Source: Massospora cicadina (taxonomy: Eukaryota; Entomophthoromycota; Entomophthoromycetes; Entomophthorales; Entomophthoraceae). From it: a stretch of DNA of 64,000 bases. The stretch's first letter is position 1, and the number at the start of each line of letters is the position of its first letter. A model generated the notes under the pieces. That model was not told where the DNA came from. It saw only the letters and a program-made list of their open reading frames with translations, and did no database searches. The stretch lies in assembly GCA_022478985.1 (NCBI GenBank), contig JAKSZP010005262.1, positions 366,502-430,501 on the forward strand, written 5' to 3'. Shown piece by piece: positions 56,444-64,000 of the stretch. The position numbers and the translations under genes are program-made.

Positions 56444-57600
56444 GATCCTCAATTTTTCATAATCAAATTAAAACATAGTGAGGTCCTTAGAATAATTTGC
56501 TGGTATCTAATTTACTTAAAATGCTGTCAGGATTGTTCCAGATACTCTCATAAGGTCAAAAATGTAATTTACTTTATTTAACTGTACTAAATGGTTTGCA
56601 ATCCTTGGCATAAGTTGCCAGTACTCCATATTAGACAGCAAATTCATAATCAGACATTTGATTTTAAATGCTTTGGCTTCGTTCCAGAAATCACAATCAT
56701 CTTCACATGAGTTAACTTTGAGATAAGATTCCACTGAACTTGGATTTGAGGCAGCGAAATCATTGATAATTTGCTATAAATGAATACATCCGCTTTCCGC
56801 CATAAATTCCTACAATTACCCATGATTTTGCAGTCATAATTGAACTATGATTCCGCCAAACCTAAACAATTAATCTTTAATTGGTTGACATCTTCAGCAT
56901 TAGTCGCCAGTGTCAAAATTGACGAAAAACTTTATCAGGATCCTTTCCCAAAACTTTTGACATTGATTTTAAGCAATTCTCCATCTTAATTGATAATACA
57001 TTATCTCACATCCTCAGCCTCAGTTGCCAGTGTTGAGACCCATCAATTCTCTATCAGGGATGATCCCTGATACTTTCTTGATTCGCTGGATCAAGACAGC
57101 TAAACCCAACCAAGTGGGGAGCATAGATTGTTATTATCATTAAATATTGAACTTGTATTAATATGGTCGTCAATTGTTCTTGACTAATTAATATACTAAT
57201 TTTTTAATATGTGAGGAATATCACCTGGTCAAAGTTCCAATTTATAGGATGCTATAGCTCCACTGATCCAAATTTATATGTCTCAGATGATTCCCATGAG
57301 TCATGTTAGATCAGTCCTGGTAACTGTCCCAATGTCTTATTATATCAGACAACTTCCTCACATATTTAAGTCTCAATTCAAGAGAGCGACCCCATAACCC
57401 TATGACTCTGAGTTGCGCTGAGATGTAAAAAAGCTGTTTTTCTGAAAAATTCTTAAGCAAAATGTCAGAAGTGAAGTTGGAGCCTTAGCAAACGTTGCCT
57501 CCCTAGTGGGGGTAAACATCGAAATTCCAGTAGAAAAGATTGATTAGGAGTATCCTCATGTTGGTGCTGGTAAAGTCACTTTTCTTGGTAACAAAAACCT
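56444..57600 (+). pseudogene. outer Ty3 gag/linker region (decayed)
   Basis: By position it lies between the interrupted gag and the protease of the outer element. It contains a 120 bp imperfect tandem repeat (56885-57066), but no clear gag motif. Short ORFs on the minus strand are not convincing. Confidence 0.4.
56885..57066 (+). repeat. imperfect tandem repeat, period 120 bp
   Basis: ACATCTTCAGCATTAGTCGC followed by CAGTGTCAAAATTGAC (56888 on) recurs as ACATCCTCAGCCTCAGTTGC followed by CAGTGTTGAGACCCAT (57008 on). Both then read CTTTATCAGGATCC or CTCTATCAGGGATGATCC. Read on the plus strand the repeats give LTSSALVASV and LTSSASVASV. Confidence 0.5.
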
Positions 57601-57639
57601 TAGATGTTCACGTAACAAACTCCAAGGTTCTTTCCATTC

Positions 57640-57900
57640 AAAGCGTACCTACTGTGATATTTTTGTTCAAAAACAAAATCTTAGCTATTATAGATATTAT
57701 GCTCCAGTCAATTTAATCTCCACCAATCTCATGGCTAAGATTACATTGAACCCTGATGTGGAACACAGAGTAGTGTATGGGACTGCAGGGGCACAGAGAA
57801 CTGTGTCAGAGGGTGCCTATAGTGTGTTACCTCTAAAAGTTCAGCTCAGTCAGGGCTTCCCCTCCCATTGGTAGTTATGCCTAATAATAACTACAACATG
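57640..57900 (+). pseudogene. Ty3 aspartic protease, outer element
   Basis: APVNLISTNLMAKITLNPDV and EHRVVYGTAGAQRTVSEGAY match the inner and 29 kb proteases residue by residue over much of their length. The active-site triad before it is disrupted. Confidence 0.75.
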
Positions 57901-58399
57901 TCTATTAGAGCTTCATTCATGCGGTGATTTTGGGCAGTGATCAATATGGAGGAAGAAAAAAAATAATATCCTGGGACATTAGATCCCCATCTACTTTACC
58001 ATCAGCGAAATCTTAAAGGCCCAATACTGCTCCAGTCATATCAATTAGGCATATATAGATGGGGTGATTCCTGTTTGATATTGGTGGATAAAGTGGAGGA
58101 CCTGAGCCCTTCCTAACCAGATTTATGGGCATAACAGTATTCCTCTACAGGCTTCGAGCACTTTAAGCATACCTTCAGGGCATCAAGTCATACTAGGGGA
58201 CAGAGCTTGAGATTGACATCCCAGAAGGTTTATAAGGGGAGATTATAAGGGACCTAGAAAACTTGGTTCAAACCATGTGACTCCTGGAATGCTGTTATCA
58301 GGGCATGTGGAAGTTAAACTTTTAATAGCGAAACCACAGATATAGGCTATGACGGTACAAAGGCACCAAGTGGTGGCTTATATACACTTGACTTTCTAT

Positions 58400-59420
58400 T
58401 GCTGAGGTTCATCATATTCACTATTTTGGGTCTTGTGAGGACCTCAGCCTACCAGTAAAAACCTCCTGCGGTGTAATGACAGTGGTTCTGCGGGAAGCTC
58501 TGATGGTGCTGTCAGAAGAACAGAAGGATAGGGTGATGGCCCTTTTTAAAAACCGCAAAATTTTTGCATCCACCAAACACAATTTGGGATGTGCATGGGG
58601 GTCATACATTGGGTGTACATGGGCAATTACCCCCCATTTGGTCACATCCTATCCGGCGCTTGAAAGCTGCAGAGTAAGTTTTCTTCACTGAGGTAGACCA
58701 ATTAATGAAACAGGGGATGTTAGAGCCATCCAAGAGTCCATAAGAATCACCGGTGCAGTTGTTGAGAAAAAATATGGCTTCAACTGGGTAGTTATGACTA
58801 CCAGAAGCTTAATAGCGTCATGATGAAGATTTCATTCCTCTCCCACAGATTAACGACGCTTTAGACCGACTGGAAGGATCTAATTATCTTTCTGCCATAG
58901 ATTTGATATTAGGGGTACTGGCAGATTGAGTTTCCAGCAGCGGAACAGGAGAAACGTGCGTTAATCACATCAAAGGGTTTGCTTCAACCATGCATATGCC
59001 CAAAAGATTATGTAACGCCCCAGCTACGTTCCAGCGGGCTATGAACACAATTTTTAGGGGACTTGAATCTGTATTGCGTCCTAGTCTACCTTGACAATAT
59101 CAATGCGTTCTATTAGATATTCACAGAACATCTGGACCATTTGGAACAAGTGTTTCGTTGCCTTACTGATGCTTATTTCAAGTTAAAGCCTCGGAAGTAT
59201 CATTTTTAAGGAAAAATTGCATACCTCAGGTTTGTGGTAGACTCAAAAAAGGATTAGACCTCAACCAGTGTAAGGTGGATGCAATATGTAAGATGACTTG
59301 GCCATGCAATAAGCGAGAGATTCCAACTGTTTTTGGGGATGGTCGTTACTACTGGCGTTTCATTCCTAACTTCAGTTGTATTGTGGCACCTCTCTTTGAG
59401 TTATTGAAGAAGAACGCCAC
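58400..59420 (+). pseudogene. Ty3 reverse transcriptase, outer element
   Basis: The ORF at 58476-58691 includes VVLREALMVLSEEQKDRVMA. KYGFNWVVMTTRSL (58773-58815) carries TGG at the conserved Arg codon. INDALDRLEGSNYLSAIDLI (58850-58910) and RLCNAPATFQRAMNTIF (59007-59060) follow, then VLVYLDNINAF (59078-59110) with the box YLDN. Frameshifts are present. Confidence 0.85.
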
Positions 59421-59910
59421 CTTTGGTTGGAATGAACAATGTTAAAACGCTTTTGATGTCTTTCAGATGGAGTTGCCGAGCGCCTGTTTTGCAACAACCT
59501 AATTTTGAAAAAGAATTAGCGCAAATGGACTCATCCCTTTCCGCTGAAGGGGCAGTATATTTTCAGAAGGATGATGACGGCTTAGAGCATCCTGTCGTGT
59601 TTTGTAGCTGAAGCCTAAACTGTCATGAATGTAATTACACTGCAATTGAGTGGTGTGCTTAGCGGTAATATAAGCGTATAAAAAATTTCTGGGTCTATCT
59701 CCATGGGTTAAATTTAAAGTGATCACTAATCATGCATCTTTGCATTGGTTGAAGAATTCCATGAACATGAAGAAAGGCTCATGAAATTGACATTGATGCT
59801 CTAAGCATATGACTTTGAGATTGTACACAGTATGGGGACAAAGCATCAAGTTGCAAACTGTCTCTTGCAATTACCAATAGTCGCCATTACAGTAGCTGGG
59901 CTGACTCATG
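59420..59910 (+). pseudogene. Ty3 RNase H, outer element
   Basis: The ORF at 59423-59611 covers ELAQMDSSLSAEGAVYFQKD and DGLEHPVVFCS, the first catalytic block. VITNHASLHWLKN (59718-59755) is the DH-type motif, with Asn in place of Asp. Confidence 0.75.
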
Positions 59911-59929
59911 TATGAGAAGGTTGGTGGTG

Positions 59930-61115
59930 AGCAAAATATCGCTGATGAACCACAACACATGATTAAGGCGCTAATGTGCTTAGACGTTATACCTTCTTGT
60001 GCAACGTGAAACTATATAAGAAGATTAAAAAAGGACGCTTAGTTTCTAATAGCCCCCGCTATGCCAGAAATTATTGTGGCGACCATAGGGCGGTAGGTCA
60101 TGAAGGGTTGCAGAAAATGCGTCAAAGTTCTTGCATTACCACTACTAGTGAGAGCATGAGTTATGATGGGCTTGAGAAGGTTGCTTGTTGTCATCAGTGC
60201 CAAATAAAGAAACCTTTTCACAAGAAGACCACCTACCAGCTGGTTAATCCTTGTTTTGAATGGCATACTGTTTCCCTTGAAGTGGTTGGCCCTCTGCTGA
60301 CTGGCGCAAACTGATACAATATATAATAGTAGCAATTGATCACTTGATAAGATATGTGGAAATTAGAGTGATTAATGATTTAGGGGCTGTCCCAACTGCC
60401 AAATTTATCATAGAGTATGTCATAAAGTGACATGGCTGACTGCAATTTATCCTAATTGACAACTTTACCAATGTCACGTCGCATGTTCTACCCAAGTTGA
60501 ACGAACTAATGGCAATCCATGGGGTCTTTATTACACACTACTACCATGAATATAATGGAATGGTGGAACTGGTTAATGGAACATTGGTAAGCTTCTTCTG
60601 CAAGCTTGTAAAGGATTGGCCCTCTTAATGGAGGACCCTCCTAACCACTGCCATATTTTGCTCATAATATCAGCTACCTATCTTCAACTGGCAAAAGTCT
60701 TTTCCAATTGCTCTATGAAAGACATCCATCTTTGCCTGCTTTGCTTTACTACTGTGTTGAGGATACTGGTGGAGTAGAACCGCAATATTATCTGATTAAC
60801 TTAATGGACACGCTGGATAAAACTACAAGCAGAAGCTATATTCTACTAGCTTAGATAGAGTGTTTCTAGATCAGGTGAATGACCAAAATAGATTTGGAAG
60901 ACCTCACACCACAAGAATCATGTCTTCCACGAGACCAACATGGATTTGGAAGAAGACCAAGCTTTGCGAACATCTGGACTGGACCATTTGGAAATAATCT
61001 CATGAAGACTGTTACTGGGCTGCCTCTACACCATTAAGGAACCTGGTGGGTGGTCAGCACGATGAACTAATTTCTGGCACAAATTTTCTGATCATAAAAG
61101 CAAAAGGATTTATTT
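59930..61115 (+). pseudogene. Ty3 integrase, outer element
   Basis: CCHQCQIKKPFHKKTTYQLV (60187-60246) is the zinc-finger end. WHTVSLEVVGPLLTGAN (60261-60311) has Glu at the first catalytic Asp. IDHLIRYVEIRVIND and VHKVTWLTAIYPN-like sequence lead to YHEYNGMVELVNGTLVSFF (60542-60598), Glu kept. Stops are scattered. Confidence 0.8.
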
Positions 61116-61118
61116 CAA

Positions 61119-61131
61119 AAAAGGGGGGTAA
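61119..61131 (+). promoter_or_regulatory. polypurine tract, outer Ty3 element
   Basis: AAAAGGGGGGTAA precedes the 3' LTR start TGCTGAAAA, as for the other elements. Confidence 0.65.
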
Positions 61132-61567
61132 TGCTGAAAAAAGATGACTGGACATTAACCCAAATCTGACGGATTTTTTTTTGATAAGTCAATAAAAACC
61201 TGAATTTTGAAAAATTTTTTATGTGGTAAGTGAATCAATAAAAACTTATTTAATGAATCAAGGAATTTTGGGTTAAACCTTATGATGGGATGAAACCAAA
61301 TTGGAATAGGGGTTCAAGCTGTTTATCAAGTTTGAATGAAAAAATTGAAGATTAAAGCGAAATAGAGAAGGGAAAGGGGGGATTTTTTGAGTTATAAAAG
61401 GGGAAAATTGCGAGTATTCTGCGTTTTTATATGATTAAATAGTTTGATTGGGGCAGATATAACTTATATTTTTATTATTTTTTAAATTGGCGCCCATATC
61501 ATTTACCCATTGCTCGATGATTTCCCTTGGCAACCACGATCAGACAAAAATATCCCCAAAAGTTTAA
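61132..61567 (+). repeat. 3' LTR, outer Ty3 element
   Basis: 436 bp, pairing with 41492-41972. It ends GTTTAA before the TSD ACATC. It is shorter than its partner and rich in T/A runs. Confidence 0.8.
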
Positions 61568-61572
61568 ACATC

Positions 61573-62930
61573 TAAAATTTAAAAAAAACATAGTACACAT
61601 TTTTTCTATAGATTGTATTTGGTAATTATTAATTATAAAATGTTTTATAAGAACCATACTTTTATATATCCTAAAATTTTTCCCTAGATTGTTTTAAAAA
61701 AATTTTTTATAAATCTTTTTTAAGGCCTTTTGCCCAAAGTTTCTTTTTTTTGGGGGATAATTTTCCCTAAGTGGGTTTATGTATAATATATTTTTGACAT
61801 TAACTGACTTCTACAATAACCTCTTAAAAGATCTTAAAGGGCAACTATAATTTTTTTTAAACCCTTACCCCAAAATTTTTCTCTTTGAGGTCAAAATCTT
61901 AAGTTTCCCGTACCCAAAAAAAATACATGCAAATATAAAGTTTTGTCATTTTTAATGTGTGTCATTTAAATTTTTTTATAAAACCCTTTTTTTTTAATTG
62001 GGGCATATAAAACTTAATTGGGGCCATAATTATAAAAACCCTCAAAAATCATGTTCTGCAAAGGAATTCCTTTTAAAAAAGTTCAACGATGTTTGTTTTA
62101 AAAAACAAAAACCCTTTAAACCAGATGCTATTCTTTCCCCCCTGAACATGTTGAATAAAGCCACTTAGGATCATTTTCTTATTTCATTTTATTTTTACAC
62201 ACCAAGTTTTATCATGTGAACATTAAGGTAAAAATTTAAATGCTAATAAAGAAGACAAAACCAAAGTGGGCAGAAATGAAGAAATAAATTTTTTCTCCAT
62301 AATCTTTTATAAAACTTTTTCAAAAGGAAACCAGTTCAAAAATCGCAATCAAAAAATTTTCAGGATACCATTTTTTCTAAAACGAATCCCCAAACCTTGG
62401 GGACGACCATTTTATCAACCCTTTCAAAAAGGGGTGTATCCTATGCATAAAGATTTTGTGTCCAAACCATATCAGGGTTAAAAAACGGGGATTTTTGTTT
62501 CAAAAGCCCCATAACATTTTTTAAAAACTAAATTTCTTGTTAAAGGGGGGTTCAAGAACAGGGTTTTTTTTTAAAAAAAGGGCTAAAAACTAAATTTAAG
62601 TCACTGGGAGTCTACAAATTCCAAAAAAGGGTTGTTTAAAATTTGACACATTTTTTAAACAACCTTTCCAAAAAAAAATCAATTTTTCTTCTTGGAAAAT
62701 CTTTAATTTTTTAATCAAAATGTCAAGGCTAGTACGAAAATTAGTATACCCAGGGAAAGTAAGAAAACTATTATATAAAAAAGGGAAATGCTCATTTTGG
62801 TAACAGATTTTTAAATTATAATAGTCCCAAAACTGGGAAACCCCAAACTTTTCAACCGGGGGCAGAGGAGAATCTCAAGGGAATTTTTTAAAAATTTGTA
62901 ACACCGGGTAAACAGTTATATCGATTGATG
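61573..62930. other. AT-rich, homopolymer-rich region
   Basis: Long T, A and G runs dominate, with few open frames. The 71-codon ORF at 62266-62481 is rich in Phe/Lys/Pro and unassigned. Nothing recognisable. Confidence 0.35.
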
Positions 62931-62939
62931 CCTTTTTGG

Positions 62940-63200
62940 GTTCCTCACAATTTTTTTAAAAAGGGCTAAAACAGTAATAGATTCTGGGGCTGACGTGATT
63001 ATTACATCTTTTTATCTTATCGTTGTAGATGTGGCAAATGAATATTATAAACAAAAAAAAATTTTATAACAATTTTGGTAAATAGTTCCCTATAAAGATT
63101 ATTTTTATAAGAAACAGTTAAATATTTTTAAAACTCAAAATCATGGAAAACCCCAAAGTTCAATTTAAAAAACGCTCAATGGGTAATAGGAAGGGAAAAT
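62940..63200 (+). pseudogene. retropepsin-like fragment of a Ty3 element
   Basis: AKTVIDSGADVIITSFYL at about 62967-63020 matches the aspartic protease block with an intact DSG triad. It belongs to another, very decayed Ty3 pol. Downstream WxIGREKFFFY (63180-63215) could be the protease end. Confidence 0.5.
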
Positions 63201-63559
63201 TTTTTTTCTACTACCCAGTACTTTTGTAATGGATAAAAGATAATTGAGAATGGCTAACTAAGGATTTTGGGAAAAATTATAAATCCTAATGAGGGATCAT
63301 ATGTGACAGATTTTCAAATTAGTTTTATCCCTTTTTTTTTTGGGTTTTAAATAACCCCCAAAAAAACTTTTTTTCCCTTTGAAAACTTCATCCCTTTTCT
63401 TATGACAAAAAAGGGGCATCCTTGGGGTCCTCCCCCTCTTTTTTTTTCATTGTTTTTTTTTCACAACGATAATACTATTAATCTCAATGTTTTTTTTTAT
63501 TCTTTATCTTAAAACGGGGAATTTAAAGGTTTTGGAAAACAACCTATACTTGGTTTCAT

Positions 63560-63810
63560 TATAAATCCATAAAAAGATTATGTATTATTAAAAATTCATG
63601 ATCTTTATCCAGGAAATCAAAGAATTTAAAACACTAAAACTTTTTGGGCAAGGAGGAATAGCCCCATATAAAAGTCATTAGGGTCTATCACCTTTTTCCC
63701 TTTAAAAAAATCTTAATCTAAAATTTTAAAAGTCTATGACATATTATCCCGAAATACTATCAATATTAAAATGGGAAATTTTATAAAAATCAATATAATT
63801 TGGGTTGATA
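63560..63810 (+). pseudogene. decayed Ty3 RNase H/integrase junction
   Basis: KDYVLLKIHDLYPGNQRI followed by NTKTFWARRN at 63577-63650 resembles the zinc-binding start of integrase (ihd..pGH.Gi.KT). Only short pieces are readable. Confidence 0.35.
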
Positions 63811-63823
63811 GTATTAAAACTTG

Positions 63824-63853
63824 AACCATCTAGTACTAAAAAAAAAAAAAATT
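63824..63853 (+). mobile_element. LINE 3'-end sequence
   Basis: CCATCTAGTACTAAAAAAAA and further A residues match the insertions at 3006 and 26330 and the tail of the 6 kb LINE. No TSD could be recognised. It is either another short insertion or the end of a longer decayed LINE. Confidence 0.5.
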
Positions 63854-64000
63854 AGAGGAAATCAGTATAAAAAGAAATTTAAAGGAACAGGGTTGACAAA
63901 TTCATCGATTCCCATTTTAAAAGGGAAATTATTTTTTTTGGGCCCAATAACGGTATAATAAATCACTAGGGTATAATGTATGTTAAATTTTAGGCACATT

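Larger units (their letters stand above)
41492..61567 (+). mobile_element. outer Ty3/gypsy element (contains two nested elements)
   Basis: LTRs are 41492-41972 (481 bp) and 61132-61567 (436 bp), sharing ATGACTGGAC, GTGAATCAA and GATGGGATGAAACC. The flanking TSD ACATC is exact at 41487-41491 and 61568-61572. Gag lies before 44404. Protease, RT, RNase H and integrase follow after 56443, and the gap is filled by the inner element. Many stops and frameshifts are present. Confidence 0.85.

Noticed and set aside
1..64000. CRISPR array, bacterial operon or phage
   Set aside because: No regularly spaced repeats, ribosome-binding sites or operon-like coding layout. The content is eukaryotic retroelements.

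Overview
The window looks like a transposon graveyard from a eukaryotic nuclear genome, most likely a repeat-rich fungus. That guess rests on chromodomain Ty3 elements, gag segments with collagen-like G-P-x runs, and a LINE with a zinc-knuckle ORF1. The lineage cannot be fixed from the sequence. I found no host gene, rRNA, intact tRNA or CRISPR array. Nearly all recognisable coding sequence is retrotransposon gag/pol or LINE ORF, broken by stops and frameshifts.

Left block (about 0.4-27 kb): a nest on at least three levels. A Ty3/gypsy LTR element on the minus strand (6308-22356, LTRs 478 and 476 bp) is itself inserted in the 3' LTR of a mostly deleted LTR element (about 3100-24530). Inside its gag sits a plus-strand Ty3 chromovirus (13642-21142) with 1.5 kb LTRs. 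Three copies of a 1.9 kb ORF1-only LINE-like element (about 4030-5872, 7119-9036, 22378-24311) lie within these elements. Degenerate Ty3 pol resumes at 24.7-26.9 kb, and a gag-like scrap at 0.4-0.6 kb may belong to the same outermost element.

Middle block (27-41.5 kb): SINE copies, then one Ty3 element (29288-36334) whose 5' LTR was entered by a solo LTR that in turn carries a SINE. After that come AT-rich stretches without recognisable genes, plus a SINE-in-SINE pair near 38 kb.

Right block (41.5-61.6 kb): a clean three-level nest. A 6 kb LINE (47799-53773) lies inside the RT gene of one Ty3 element (44410-56438, TSD ATGGT), which lies inside the gag-pol of another (41492-61567, TSD ACATC). 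The last 2.4 kb is very AT-rich and full of long homopolymers, with scraps of another Ty3 pol.

The small elements are the most interesting part. SINE family 1 (five copies, A/B boxes, TSDs) and SINE family 2 (two copies, 15-17 bp TSDs) end in a 3' segment resembling the 3' end of the ORF1-only LINE, which suggests a shared mobilising LINE. Separately, two 17 bp insertions of identical sequence, each flanked by a 15-17 bp TSD, match the extreme 3' end of the 6 kb LINE. Boundaries supported by TSDs are reliable to a few bases; the limits of domain remnants are approximate.
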